From Umezawaea tangerina (GTDB taxonomy: Bacteria > Actinomycetota > Actinomycetes > Mycobacteriales > Pseudonocardiaceae): a stretch of 64,000 nucleotides of DNA. The position numbers and the translations under genes are program-made. The stretch lies in NCBI RefSeq assembly GCF_003002815.1, contig NZ_PVTF01000022.1, positions 62,001-126,000 of the forward strand. The letters are read 5' to 3'. The notes below the pieces were generated by a model, which worked only from the letters and a program-made list of their open reading frames with translations, was not told where the DNA came from and searched no databases. Below, piece by piece: positions 47,922 through 60,191 of this stretch; the first letter of the stretch is position 1, and every line of letters starts with the position of its first letter.

Positions 47922-48503
47922 TCACCCGTGCCGGCGCCGCGGCCGGCCGTGCAGCCACCAGTCCAACCGCCGGGTGACCCAGGGCAGCAGGAGGTACGTC
48001 ATCACCGGCGTCAGCACCAGCGTCGTGACCATCACCCGCGGCACCACGTGCACGTCCGCCAGCAGCCGTCCCAGCGTCACCGTCGCCAGCAGGTTCAGCG
48101 GGAAGAACACCACCCAGATCGTCGTGGCCTGCTTCCACCGCGGCGGCGCCGACGCCGTGTGCTCGACCAGCGACCGCTCCTCCGGCGGGTCGAACCAGCC
48201 CTCGATCCCCGTCCGCCGCTCGGTCCGGGTGTGCTCCACCAGCCCCTGCGCCGTGTGCAGCCACCACTGCCGTTGCGGCGAACCCTCCCAGGCCGCCAAC
48301 GACGACGCGTCGGCGAACCGGTAGAGCATGTGCCACTCCCCGGAGCCGACCCCGGACCGCACCCAGCCGCCGCCGAGGTACCCGTCGAACTGCTGCGCCA
48401 TCGTCATGCCCGCCTGCACCCACGCGTGCATCTCGGTGCCGTGCGCGGGATCGGCTCGCCGGGTGATCGCCACCGTCACCGGGCCGTCGGGAGTACCGGT
48501 CAT
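47922..48503 (-). CDS. ABM-domain membrane protein
   Basis: 193-residue protein. The N-terminal antibiotic-biosynthesis-monooxygenase-like fold (VTVAITRRADPAHGTEMHAWVQAGMTMAQQFDGYLGGGWVR in pieces, then GEWHMLYRFADASSLAAWEGS) is followed by two membrane helices (TTIWVVFFPLNLLATVTLG; VMVTTLVLTPVMTYLLLPWV) and a basic tail. This domain order matches a known family of ABM-superfamily membrane proteins with no assigned reaction. ATG 48503 was preferred; an ATG at 48515 is possible. Confidence 0.82.
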   Translation of the reverse strand: MTGTPDGPVTVAITRRADPAHGTEMHAWVQAGMTMAQQFDGYLGGGWVRSGVGSGEWHMLYRFADASSLAAWEGSPQRQWWLHTAQGLVEHTRTERRTGIEGWFDPPEERSLVEHTASAPPRWKQATTIWVVFFPLNLLATVTLGRLLADVHVVPRVMVTTLVLTPVMTYLLLPWVTRRLDWWLHGRPRRRHG

Positions 48504-48557
48504 GCGGGCCAGCATGCCCGCACGACCGGCGTCCCACCGTCCGGAGTGGTCAGCGCC

Positions 48558-52154
<3,597 letters not shown>

Positions 52155-52241
52155 GGGCAGCCTCCACGAGTGGAGGCGCCCTTGCTCGACCGGAGTGCGG
52201 GTCGAGCGTGGCGGACACGTGGTCCGTTGCAGCGCCTCTCG
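52155..52241 (-). ncRNA. SAH-riboswitch-like leader of metH
   Basis: On the minus strand the leader reads GAGGCGCUGCAACGG, then a stem GCUCGAC/GUCGAGC (52201-52207 with 52184-52190), then AAGGGCGCCUC. The pair GAGGCGC/GCGCCUC (52232-52238 with 52173-52179) closes the motif. This matches my memory of the S-adenosylhomocysteine riboswitch consensus. The final CCUC also belongs to CCUCCAC (52170-52176), which can instead pair with GUGGAGG (52161-52167) holding the metH ribosome site. Folding the aptamer would therefore free translation: an ON switch, as known for this class. Confidence 0.75.
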
Positions 52242-52283
52242 ACCCGTGACCGAGATTACCGGAAGCGGCGGTAGATTGCGGCC

Positions 52284-52778
52284 GTGGACCAGATCGTGGA
52301 CATCTACACCGACGGCGCCTGCTGGACCAACCCCGGCCCCGGCGGCTGGGGTGCCGTGCTCCGCTACGGCGAGCACGAGAAGGAGCTGTGCGGCGGCGAG
52401 GCCACCGAGACCACGAACAACCGGATGGAGCTCACCGCCCCCATCCGCGCCCTGGACCACCTGAAACGCCCCGTCACCGTGCGGCTCTTCACCGACAGCA
52501 CCTACGTCCGCAACGGCATCACGTCGTGGATGGCGAAGTGGAAGGCCAACGGCTGGCTCACCTCCGCCAGGCAACCGGTCAAGAACGCCGACCTGTGGGT
52601 GCTGCTGGAGAAGGCCGTCGCCCGTCACACGGTCGAGTGGCACTGGGTGAAGGGCCACGCCGGCGATCCGGGCAACGAACACGCCGACCGCCTCGCCCTG
52701 CGCGGCCTGGAGAACGCCCTCCGCGAAGCCGGCTTCGACCCGGCCACGTACCGCTCCGCCGGCCGGACGACCGTCTGA
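52284..52778 (+). CDS. rnhA: Ribonuclease HI
   Basis: 164-residue RNase HI, which removes RNA from RNA-DNA hybrids. The catalytic acids are D10 ([19 protein letters not shown]), E49 (TTNNRMEL), D71 (LFTDSTYV) and D135 (GNEHADRLA), with H125 in [11 protein letters not shown]. Length fits the stand-alone bacterial enzyme. GTG 52284 is the start; it is divergent from metH. Confidence 0.96.
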   Translation: MDQIVDIYTDGACWTNPGPGGWGAVLRYGEHEKELCGGEATETTNNRMELTAPIRALDHLKRPVTVRLFTDSTYVRNGITSWMAKWKANGWLTSARQPVKNADLWVLLEKAVARHTVEWHWVKGHAGDPGNEHADRLALRGLENALREAGFDPATYRSAGRTTV

Positions 52779-52797
52779 CCGGAAACGGCTTACCCCC

Positions 52798-54006
52798 TTA
52801 CCCCTCCCGCAGCCGCGCCGCCCGCGTCACCAGGTAGTTCCGCTCCGGCGTGCTCGTCGTCCGGGCCGCCGCCTCCCGGTAGCTCTCCACCGCCGCCCCG
52901 ACGTCCCCCGCCATCTCGTGCAGGTGCCCCCGCACCGAGGCCAGCCGGTAGTGCCCGGCCAGCCGGGGTTCCAACGCCCGCAACAACTCCAGCCCCGCCT
53001 GGGGACCGTGGACCACGGCGACGGCGACGGCCCGGTTCAACGCCACCACCGGGTTGCCGGTCATCCGTTCCAGCAGCCCGTACAGCCCCAGGATCTCGGC
53101 CCAGTCGGTGTCCTCGGCGGTGGCCGCGTCGTCGTGCACCGCGGCGATCGCGGCCTGCAGCAGGTACTCCCCCACCGATCCCCTGGACAGCGCGCTGGTC
53201 ACCAGCGCCACACCTTCGACGATCAGCGCCCGGTCCCACAGCGCCCGATCCTGCTCCGCTAGCGGCACCAGCGACCCGTCCGCGCCGGTCCGCGCGGGCC
53301 GCCGGGCGTCGGTGAGCAGCATCAGCGCGAGCAGCCCGGCGACCTCGCCCTCGTCGGGCAGCAGCGCGTGCACGACCCTGGCCAGCCGGATCGCCTCGCC
53401 GGACAGCTCGCCCCGGTGCAGCTCCTCGCCCACGCTGCTCGTGTACCCCTCGTTGAACAGCAGGTACAGCACCCGCAGCACGGACCGCAGCCGGGGCGCG
53501 CGGTCGTCGCCGACGGGCATCCCGAACGGCACGCCCGACGCCTTCACCTTCTGCTTGGCCCGGCTGATCCGCTGCGCCATCGTCGCCTCCGGCACCAGGA
53601 ACGCGTTCGCGATCTCCGCCGTGGTCAGCCCTCCCGCCGCCCGCAGCGTCAACGCGATCGCCGACGCGGGCGTGAGCGCCGGGTGGCAGCACAGGAACAG
53701 CAGCACCAGCGTGTCGTCGTGGTCGTCGACGTCGGCGGGCGGCGGTTCCAGCGCCAGCACGGTCTCCTCGCGCCGCCGTCGGGCCTGGTCGCTGCGGAAC
53801 TGGTCGGTGAGCCTGCGCTGCGCGGCGTGCAGCAGCCAGCCGCGCGGGTTGTCCGGCACCCCTTCACCCGGCCAGTGCAGAGCGGCGGCGAGCAGTGCCT
53901 CCTGCACGGCGTCCTCCGCGGCGGGGAAGTCGCCGAACCGGCGCACGAGCACGCCGAGGACCTGCGGCGCGAGGTCGCGCAGCAGGCCTTCGACGCGGCC
54001 GGTCAC
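52798..54006 (-). CDS. ECF42-type RNA polymerase sigma factor
   Basis: 402-residue sigma factor of the ECF42 group. The sigma2 ([45 protein letters not shown] in pieces) and sigma4 ([29 protein letters not shown] in pieces) regions are followed by a long C-terminal domain with TPR-like helices (DUF6596), typical of this group. It has no anti-sigma factor; members are paired with DGPF/YCII proteins, exactly as here. The GTG at 54006 overlaps the DGPF gene stop by four bases. Confidence 0.93.
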   Translation of the reverse strand: MTGRVEGLLRDLAPQVLGVLVRRFGDFPAAEDAVQEALLAAALHWPGEGVPDNPRGWLLHAAQRRLTDQFRSDQARRRREETVLALEPPPADVDDHDDTLVLLFLCCHPALTPASAIALTLRAAGGLTTAEIANAFLVPEATMAQRISRAKQKVKASGVPFGMPVGDDRAPRLRSVLRVLYLLFNEGYTSSVGEELHRGELSGEAIRLARVVHALLPDEGEVAGLLALMLLTDARRPARTGADGSLVPLAEQDRALWDRALIVEGVALVTSALSRGSVGEYLLQAAIAAVHDDAATAEDTDWAEILGLYGLLERMTGNPVVALNRAVAVAVVHGPQAGLELLRALEPRLAGHYRLASVRGHLHEMAGDVGAAVESYREAAARTTSTPERNYLVTRAARLREG

Positions 54007-54404
54007 TGCTCGGTGCTGGGCGCGCCCATCACTTCGCGCACCTCGATGGGCTGGCCGATCGGCCGACCGCCGGGGCCGGGGGCGGCCGAGGCCTGGGCGG
54101 CGATCTCCAGCGCGCGGTCGAGGGTCTCCACGTCGACCGTCCAGTAGCCCGCGAGGAACTCCTTGGCCTCGGGGAACGGCCCGTCGGTCACGACCGGCGC
54201 GCCCTCGCCCTTGAACACCACGATCCTCGCCAGCTCGGGGCCCGCCAGGCCCTGGCCGTCGACGAGCTCGCCCTTGTCGGTGAGCTCCTGCCCCAGCGCG
54301 TGCTGGAAGTCGATGTGCGCCTTGATGTCACCGGGCGCCCAGCTGGTGATCGGCTCGACACCCTCGATCCTCGCGTAGCTCATCAGCAGCATGAACTTCG
54401 GCAT
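54003..54404 (-). CDS. DGPF/YCII-domain protein
   Basis: 133-residue YCII-like protein with the family signature VVTDGPFPEAKEFLAGYWTVDVE. DGPF proteins are encoded beside ECF42 sigma factors and are thought to act with or be controlled by them; the chemistry is unknown. ATG 54404 was chosen with GAGGAG upstream. First gene of a two-gene unit with the sigma factor. Confidence 0.93.
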   Translation of the reverse strand: MPKFMLLMSYARIEGVEPITSWAPGDIKAHIDFQHALGQELTDKGELVDGQGLAGPELARIVVFKGEGAPVVTDGPFPEAKEFLAGYWTVDVETLDRALEIAAQASAAPGPGGRPIGQPIEVREVMGAPSTEQ

Positions 54405-54548
54405 CACAGACTCCTCGTCGTCCGCCGCGCCGGTTCCGGCGCCGTCATGGGTAGGACGGGGCCGGCGGCGAGTTCTCTACATCCCGCGCGACCGGCGCCA
54501 TCCTGACCCGCTCGGCGGTTCACCGCGAGTCCACCACCTGCGGCGACG

Positions 54549-55403
54549 TCAGAGGACGAGGTCGGCCAGCCGGGCGATGTCGTCGGGGTCGTCGGTACCG
54601 GGGTTGAAGATCAGCTCGTCCGCGCCGATCCCGTCGAACGCCCGGACGGCCTCCCGCACGGCGTCGGCGGTGCCGTGGAGCCCGGCGGCGATACCGCCCG
54701 CCATCTCCTCGCCGAGGTTGGCGTAGTAGTCGCCGACATTGCGACGCCCCTGCTCGGTGTCGCCGAGGGCGAAGTAGGCGATGGCGACCAGACGCGGCTC
54801 GCCCTCGCGGCCCGCCTCCCGCCACGCGGCGCGGGCGCCGTCGAAGGACTGGGCGACCATCGACGCGGGCATGGACGCGCCGATGTAGCCCTCGCCCCAC
54901 TTGGCCATGCGGGCGAGGGCGGCGGGCGCGAAACCGCCGAACATCAGCGGGATCTGCCTGCTCCCCGACGTCACGGCCGGGTTGGCGCCCCCGCCGACGG
55001 GCTTGCCGCCCCACACCGACCGGTACACCTCCAGGTCGTGGTCCATGCGCTTGCCCAGGCCGCGCGGGCCGAGGCCGTCGACGACGAAGTCGTCCTCACG
55101 GCCGCCGATGCCCGCCCCGAGGGTCAGCCGGCCGCCGGAGATCCCGTCGATGCCCGCGAGCTCCTTGGCCAGCAGCACCGGCGGCCACACCGGGGCGAGC
55201 ATGACGTTGCTGAACAGCCCGATCCTGCTCGTCACCGCCGCCGCGGCGGCCAGCGCGACGGTGTCCAGCACACCGGGGTAGGCGATCCTGCCCACCGTGC
55301 CGAGGGTCGAGAACCCGGCTTCCTCGGCCTGCGACGCCCACCGCGGGAGTACCGCCGGGGTGACGTCGCGAACCTGGTTGGGCAGTCCGATACCGATCTT
55401 CAC
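54549..55403 (-). CDS. LLM-class flavin-dependent oxidoreductase
   Basis: 284-residue luciferase-like monooxygenase/F420 reductase-type TIM barrel. It starts KIGIGLPNQVRDVTPAVLPRWASQAEEAGFSTLGTVGR (in pieces) and has the core ALAAAAAVTSRIGLFSNVMLAPVWPPVLLAKELAGIDGISGGRLTLGAGIGG (in pieces). The cofactor may be FMN or F420. The GTG at 55403 is the start. Next to another LLM gene on the same strand. Confidence 0.9.
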   Translation of the reverse strand: MKIGIGLPNQVRDVTPAVLPRWASQAEEAGFSTLGTVGRIAYPGVLDTVALAAAAAVTSRIGLFSNVMLAPVWPPVLLAKELAGIDGISGGRLTLGAGIGGREDDFVVDGLGPRGLGKRMDHDLEVYRSVWGGKPVGGGANPAVTSGSRQIPLMFGGFAPAALARMAKWGEGYIGASMPASMVAQSFDGARAAWREAGREGEPRLVAIAYFALGDTEQGRRNVGDYYANLGEEMAGGIAAGLHGTADAVREAVRAFDGIGADELIFNPGTDDPDDIARLADLVL

Positions 55404-55478
55404 CAGTGCCTGCTTCCGTCGAGTCGGGATGACATCTCAACCCAACGTAGCAAGGTCACGAGCGGGCGTGCGACGACG

Positions 55479-56315
55479 TCAGCGGCGAAGTTCCGCCACG
55501 GCCGCGGCGACCGCGCGGAGGCCGCCGACCACGTCGCCGCCCAGCACGGTGACGCCGACGTGGTCCGCGCCCGCGTCGAGGTGCGCGACGAGACCGGCCG
55601 CGATGGTGGCGACGTCGCCGTGCAGGGCGAGCGCGTCCACGAGGCGGTCGCTGCCGGGGTCGGTGAGGTCATCCTCGGTGAACCCGGCGCGCCGCAGGTT
55701 GTTGGCGATCTCGGGGATGTGCAGGGCCGGGAACGCGACGGCGGCCCGACCGGTCGCCCGCGCCCGGTCGGCGTCCACGTCGAGCACGACGTGCTGGCCG
55801 ACCGCCACCAGCGCGTCCGCGCCGACGATCTCCCTGGTCCGCCGGGCGTGCGCGGGCGTCACCAGGACGGCGAGCACGCCCGCCGAGCGCTCGGCCGCCA
55901 ACCGCAGCGCCCGCGGCCCGAGCACGGCCAGCGCGACCCGGTCCGCGGGGAGACCGGCGGCCGCCAGGTCGTCCAGGTACTCCACGTGCGCGTCGTAGGG
56001 CAGCGCGTACCCGGCGTCGACGTTGCGGCGACCGGCGCCGATGCCCAGCAGGAACCGGCCGGGGTGCTTCTCCTCGACGCGGTGGCACGACTCGGCGACG
56101 ACCTTCGCCTCGGCTTCCCAGATGTTCACGATGCAGGTCGCGACCGCCACCCGCTCGGTCGCGTCCAGCACCCGCTCGACCACGGCGAGGTCCGCGGGCG
56201 GCGAGCCGATCAGCCACACCGCGCCGTAGCCCGCCTTCTCGATCTCCACCACCAGTTCTGGGGTCGCGGCCTGGTAGTGCAGGTGGACACCGAGCGCACC
56301 GAGCGCGATAGTCAT
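55479..56315 (-). CDS. LLM-class oxidoreductase (TIGR03620-like)
   Basis: 278-residue LLM-family protein of the F420-linked type I match to TIGR03620: GALGVHLHYQAATPELVVEIEKAGYGAVWLIGSPPADLAVVERVLDAT (in pieces), then VATCIVNIWEAEAKVVAESCHRVEEKHPGRFLLGIGAGRR (in pieces). ATG 56315 begins right at the homology. Probably uses F420; the substrate is unknown. Same strand as the preceding LLM gene, 75 bases apart. Confidence 0.88.
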   Translation of the reverse strand: MTIALGALGVHLHYQAATPELVVEIEKAGYGAVWLIGSPPADLAVVERVLDATERVAVATCIVNIWEAEAKVVAESCHRVEEKHPGRFLLGIGAGRRNVDAGYALPYDAHVEYLDDLAAAGLPADRVALAVLGPRALRLAAERSAGVLAVLVTPAHARRTREIVGADALVAVGQHVVLDVDADRARATGRAAVAFPALHIPEIANNLRRAGFTEDDLTDPGSDRLVDALALHGDVATIAAGLVAHLDAGADHVGVTVLGGDVVGGLRAVAAAVAELRR

Positions 56316-56400
56316 CCGGGCGTCACTCTCATCAGTCGGAACGGCGGGCGGGGACGCGCCGCCGTAATGATCGACTACGCCGCCCCGGCCGTCCATAGAC

Positions 56401-57312
56401 CTACGCCAGCGACCGCACCGCCTCGCGCAGCGAGTCGTCGATCGGCCGCGGCTTGAGCCCGAACACCTCCGTGGTCTCGCCGGAGTCGAGGACGAACGGC
56501 CGGGCGAACTGGTAGGCGGTGGTGCGCAGTTCCTTGACCATCGGGGAGAACAGGCCGATCGCGCGCAGCGCCGGGGTCGGGATCCGGCCCAGCTTCGGCG
56601 CGGCCACACCTGCCACGGCGGTGAACCGGGTCGCGAGCTCGCGCACCGTCAACGGCGGCTCGGTCGGCACGGCCCACGCCCGGCCCCACGCCCGTTCGTC
56701 GGTGGCGGCGGTGGTCAGCGCCGCCACGACGTCGGCGATCGACGTCCAGCTGTGCGGCACGTCCAGCGGCGCGGGCGACCACGCCTTCCGGCCTGCCAGC
56801 AGTGGCTTGCCGAGGCCGAAGGTGAAGATCGAGTTGGCCTCGATGTAGTCGCTGCCGCGGACCTCGGTGGCCCGGATCCGGCCGGCCTCGTGGGCGGCCA
56901 GCGCGGCGCGCCACATGTCCGCCTTGAGCTTGAGCTTCGGGTGGGTCGCGGCGAGCGGCGTGGCGGCGGTCATCGGCCCGTCCACCTCGCCGTAGCCGTA
57001 GAGGCTGCCGGTCATCACGTACACCGCGCCGGAGCGCTCGGCCGCGGTGAGCAGCGCGGACGCGATCGGCGGCCAGTCGGTGAGCCACTGGTGGTAGGCG
57101 GGGTTGACGCAGTTGTAGAGCGCGACCGCGCCCTCGGCCAACGCGCTCAGCCTGCCGGCGTCGGTCGCGCTGGCGGCGACCCGTTCGACGTTCGGGTGGT
57201 CCGGTCCGCCGCCGCTCCGGCTGACCACCCGGACCCGCTCGCCGCGCGAGGCGAGCAGCGAGGCAGTGCCGGAACCGACGGGACCGGAGCCGACGACCAC
57301 GTGCAACGACAT
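56401..57312 (-). CDS. NAD-dependent epimerase/dehydratase-family protein
   Basis: 303-residue extended-SDR-like protein. The Rossmann start is HVVVGSGPVGSGTASLLASRGERVRVVSRSG (in pieces). The region ALYNCVNPAYHQWLTDWPPIASALLTAAERSG (in pieces) and the YGYGEVDGP block resemble nucleoside-diphosphate-sugar epimerases. The classical YxxxK is not obvious. AGGAGG precedes the ATG at 57312. Divergent from a TetR gene with two operator copies in the gap, so it is probably the regulated target. Confidence 0.87.
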   Translation of the reverse strand: MSLHVVVGSGPVGSGTASLLASRGERVRVVSRSGGGPDHPNVERVAASATDAGRLSALAEGAVALYNCVNPAYHQWLTDWPPIASALLTAAERSGAVYVMTGSLYGYGEVDGPMTAATPLAATHPKLKLKADMWRAALAAHEAGRIRATEVRGSDYIEANSIFTFGLGKPLLAGRKAWSPAPLDVPHSWTSIADVVAALTTAATDERAWGRAWAVPTEPPLTVRELATRFTAVAGVAAPKLGRIPTPALRAIGLFSPMVKELRTTAYQFARPFVLDSGETTEVFGLKPRPIDDSLREAVRSLA

Positions 57313-57331
57313 GGGGATCCTCCTCAGGGAA

Positions 57332-57377
57332 AGAGCAGTGCTCTCTAAGTAGAGCACACTTCCGAGAACAGTGCTCT
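57332..57377. promoter_or_regulatory. Two TetR-type operators
   Basis: AGAGCAGTGCTCT (57332-57344, perfect) and AGAACAGTGCTCT (57365-57377, one mismatch in the arms) lie 33 bases apart in the 88-base gap between the epimerase-like and TetR starts. The spacing is about three helical turns, which would put both on one face of the DNA. Confidence 0.8.
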
Positions 57378-57400
57378 CGAATTTGTGCGACACTCTCGGC

Positions 57401-58096
57401 ATGACAGCAGGCGGCCTGCGCGCCCGTGTCCGCGCGGAGATGACCGAGGAGATCAAGGCGACCGCGCGCCGCCACCTGGCGACCGACGGGGCCAACCTCT
57501 CCCTGCGCGCCGTGGCCAGGGACATGGGCATGGTGTCGTCCGCGCTGTACCGCTACTTCGCGAGCCGCGACGACCTGCTGACCGCCCTGATCCTCGACGG
57601 GTACAACGCGCTGGGCGCCGCGGCGGAGGCGGGCGACGCCACCGTGGCCGACCGCGCCGACCTGCGCGGCCGCTGGCTCGCGACCTGCCACGCCGTGCGC
57701 ACCTGGGCGTTGGGCACGCCCGCCGAGTACGCGCTGCTCTTCGGCAGCCCCGTCCCGGACTACCGCGCCCCCCAGGACACCGTCGCCGCAGCCTCCCGGA
57801 CCCCGACGACCCTGATCCGCATCCTCAAGGACGGCTTCGACGCGGGCGTCATCACCGAGCCCCCCGCCGACGGCGTGCCCGCCGACGTCCGCACCGACAT
57901 GGCCCGCCTGCGCGACCGCGCCGTCCCGGACCTCCCCGAGGTGCTGCTGGCCCGCGGCAGCATGGGCTGGATCCAGCTGTTCGGCGCGGTCAGCTTCGAG
58001 CTCTTCGGCCAGCTGGACAACGTCGTGGAGGCGCGGGAGGCCTACTTCGGGTACCAGATGGGCCAGGTCGCCACCGCCATCGGCATTCCGGAGTGA
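57401..58096 (+). CDS. TetR-family transcriptional regulator
   Basis: 231-residue TetR repressor. The helix-turn-helix (EEIKATARRHLATDGANLSLRAVARDMGMVSSALYRYFASRDDLLTALI in pieces) is followed by a WHG/TetR_C_13-type ligand domain. ATG 57401 was chosen; the frame extends 30 bases upstream without a ribosome site. Twin operators in the divergent gap indicate autoregulation and control of the epimerase-like gene. Its stop is directly followed by the iron box of the next gene. Confidence 0.92.
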   Translation: MTAGGLRARVRAEMTEEIKATARRHLATDGANLSLRAVARDMGMVSSALYRYFASRDDLLTALILDGYNALGAAAEAGDATVADRADLRGRWLATCHAVRTWALGTPAEYALLFGSPVPDYRAPQDTVAAASRTPTTLIRILKDGFDAGVITEPPADGVPADVRTDMARLRDRAVPDLPEVLLARGSMGWIQLFGAVSFELFGQLDNVVEAREAYFGYQMGQVATAIGIPE

Positions 58097-58115
58097 TGAG
58101 GCTAGCCTAACCTGA
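58097..58115. promoter_or_regulatory. Iron box (IdeR/DmdR site)
   Basis: The 19-bp sequence TGAGGCTAGCCTAACCTGA differs at only a few positions from the IdeR/DmdR consensus (TTAGGTTAGSCTAACCTAA on either strand). It begins one base after the TetR stop and 25 bases before the siderophore-interacting protein gene. Confidence 0.85.
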
Positions 58116-58139
58116 CCAAAGCGGTCAGGGAGGCACATC

Positions 58140-58982
58140 GTGGGTACCCGCACGGCGCTCGACCAGCTCCGGACCAGGGTCGTCGGCAAGGTGACGGCGC
58201 TGGTGATGGCGGCACCCAACCGGCGCGACGAGTTCGAGCAGTTCCCGATGACGGTGGTCCGGACGCTGGCCGTGCACGCGCACCTGCGGCGGATCACGTT
58301 CCACGCGCCCGAGTTCGCGTGGTGGCGGACCAGCGGGGCGGACGAGTACTTCGGTCTGCTGATGCCGCGCGGCGGCGAGCTGGTCATGCCGGAGGTGGAG
58401 CGGGTCAGCGTGCGGGCGGCGATGGCGCGGCTGCCCGAGGCGATCCGGCCGGACCTGCGCTGGTACACCGTGCGCGCGCTGCGCCCCGAGGAGGCCGAGA
58501 TCGACGTGGACTTCGTGCTGCACGACGGCGACTCGGCGCACGGGCCGGGGTCGACGTGGGCCGCGGCGGCGGAAGTCGGCGCGGTGGCGGGGTTCCGGGC
58601 CTGCGGGTCGGCCTACCGCGACCGGCCCGCGACCGCGTCCCGGCTGCTGGTCGCCGACGAGACCGCGCTGCCCGCGTTGTCGGCGATCCTGGAGAGCGCG
58701 CCCGCCGACCGCGTCCTGGCGTTCGTCGAACTGCCGGACGAGTCCTACGCCGCACCCGTCCCCGCCGGGGTGGAGCTCGTGTTCCGCGGTGCCGACCGGC
58801 CTGGTGACCACGTCCTGCGCGCGGTCGCCGCGGCCCCCGTCGAGGACGTCGACCACGCCTGGGTGTGCGGCGAGTCCGGCCTGGCGACCTCGGTGCGCAG
58901 GCACCTGGTGGGGGAGCGGGGCGTCGACCGCCGCAGGATCGCGTTCTCCGGCTACTGGAAGGTCGGGCAGGCCCGGACCTGA
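58140..58982 (+). CDS. Siderophore-interacting protein (ferric-siderophore reductase)
   Basis: 280-residue FAD/NAD(P)H reductase of the SIP family, which releases iron from ferric siderophores in the cytoplasm. The N-terminal FAD barrel carries LRRITFHAPEF and RWYTVRALRPEEAEIDVDFVLH, with HGPGSTWAAAAEVGA following. The C-terminal NAD(P)-binding half ends in AWVCGESGLATSVRRHLVGERGVDRRRIAFSGYWKVG (in pieces). The GTG at 58140 has AGGGAGG upstream. The iron box in front means repression when iron is plentiful. No siderophore-synthesis genes lie in the window. Confidence 0.95.
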   Translation: MGTRTALDQLRTRVVGKVTALVMAAPNRRDEFEQFPMTVVRTLAVHAHLRRITFHAPEFAWWRTSGADEYFGLLMPRGGELVMPEVERVSVRAAMARLPEAIRPDLRWYTVRALRPEEAEIDVDFVLHDGDSAHGPGSTWAAAAEVGAVAGFRACGSAYRDRPATASRLLVADETALPALSAILESAPADRVLAFVELPDESYAAPVPAGVELVFRGADRPGDHVLRAVAAAPVEDVDHAWVCGESGLATSVRRHLVGERGVDRRRIAFSGYWKVGQART

Positions 58983-58985
58983 CCG

Positions 58986-59816
58986 TCAGCCGGGCAGCCC
59001 GAGCAGCTCCCCCGTGCGGCACCACAGCTCCCGCGCCAGCCGGGCGTCGCACGCCTTGCGCCCCAGCGGTTCGCGGCGGTTCATCCGGTGCAGGTACGCG
59101 CCGTTGAACGGGAGCGGGTCGGCGACGGTGGCCAGGTGCACGAGCGGGTCGGCGCCGCGGTCGGGGGTGACCGACACCAACCGGTGCAACGGGGACCGCA
59201 TGACCACCGAGATCAGGTCGCCGTCGCGGAACATGTCGCTCGCCACGATGCCGGGGTGGAACGCGCAGGCGGTGACGGTGGTCCCGGCGGCGCGGCGGGC
59301 CAGCTCGCGGGTGAACAGGATCATCGCCAGCTTCGCGGAACCGTAGGCGCGCAAGGCGCTGTGCCTGCGGTGCACGCCGTCGAGGTCGTCGAGGTCGACC
59401 CACCCGACCGCGTTGGACGAGCTGCTGGTGGTGATCACCCGGCCGTCCGGTGCCGCCGCGAGCCGGTCGAGCAGCAGCCGGGTGAGCAGCACCGGGGCCA
59501 GGTAGTTGACCTGGAAGATCGCCTCGAACCCGTCCCGCGTCACGGTCCGCGGCCGCACCTGCCCGCCCGCGTTGTTGGCCAGCACGTCGATCACCGGGTG
59601 GCGCTCCGCCAGCACCCGCGCCAGGTCCCGGACGTCGGCGAGACTGGCGTAGTCGACGGTGTGCGCCTCGGCCCCGACGTCGGTGGCGACCGCGGCGGTC
59701 TTCCCCGGCGACCGGCCGACCACGACGACCCGTGCGCCGAGATCGGTGAACCGGCGTGCGGCCGCCGCGCCGATGCCCGCGCTGGCACCGGTGACCACCA
59801 CGGTGCGCCCGCCCAT
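58986..59816 (-). CDS. Short-chain dehydrogenase/reductase
   Basis: 276-residue SDR, retinol-dehydrogenase-like: VVVTGASAGIGAAAARRFTDLG, the NNAG strand (VLANNAGGQVRPR), the serine in VITTSSSSNAVG and the catalytic YGSAK. ATG 59816 was preferred over a GTG at 59825. Convergent with the SIP gene (3 bases between stops). Substrate unknown. Confidence 0.92.
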   Translation of the reverse strand: MGGRTVVVTGASAGIGAAAARRFTDLGARVVVVGRSPGKTAAVATDVGAEAHTVDYASLADVRDLARVLAERHPVIDVLANNAGGQVRPRTVTRDGFEAIFQVNYLAPVLLTRLLLDRLAAAPDGRVITTSSSSNAVGWVDLDDLDGVHRRHSALRAYGSAKLAMILFTRELARRAAGTTVTACAFHPGIVASDMFRDGDLISVVMRSPLHRLVSVTPDRGADPLVHLATVADPLPFNGAYLHRMNRREPLGRKACDARLARELWCRTGELLGLPG

Positions 59817-59997
59817 GACCCCCACACCCGCACCATGCCGGCTCGCGGAGCACGACGGCGCGCGGTCAACCCGTTCGGCCCACCGCCATCCGGCGCAACA
59901 CCCCGAGTGATGACCACCAGGGCTATGGTCACCCTGAGGATACGGCCGGTCACGCGGAGTCCAAGGTCGCCGCTCGGCGACAGGTCACCCACATCGC
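59817..59997. other. Intergenic region left of the 24-bp palindrome
   Basis: The 375-base divergent gap between the SDR and GH97 genes. This part shows no gene and no clear structure; the palindrome at 59998-60021 and the operator at 60145-60156 are listed separately. Confidence 0.5.
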
Positions 59998-60021
59998 TCC
60001 ACTGTGGACGTCCACAGTGGA
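59998..60021. repeat. 24-bp perfect palindrome
   Basis: Bases 59998-60009 are the exact reverse complement of 60010-60021 (outer TCCACTG, centre GGACGTCC). It lies about 180 bases upstream of each flanking gene start. Possible high-affinity regulator site or cruciform. Confidence 0.8.
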
Positions 60022-60144
60022 CGCCCTTAATACCGCACTGATCATGGAACGTCAACCGCCGGAGGCGGATTCGGCCGGACAAAAGCTGTCCTGGTAATAA
60101 GCATCGGCGATCTTGACCGGCACCGGGCCGCGACACACGATCAA

Positions 60145-60156
60145 GGGAGCGCTCCC
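60145..60156. promoter_or_regulatory. CebR-like LacI-family operator
   Basis: GGGAGCGCTCCC, a perfect palindrome 35 bases upstream of the GH97 start, matches the core of the actinomycete CebR box (TGGGAGCGCTCCCA). It shares GAGCGCTC with the site at 3130-3145. Confidence 0.8.
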
Positions 60157-60191
60157 ACCATCCCTGCCGAGGTGCGTCCGGAGGACTGACA

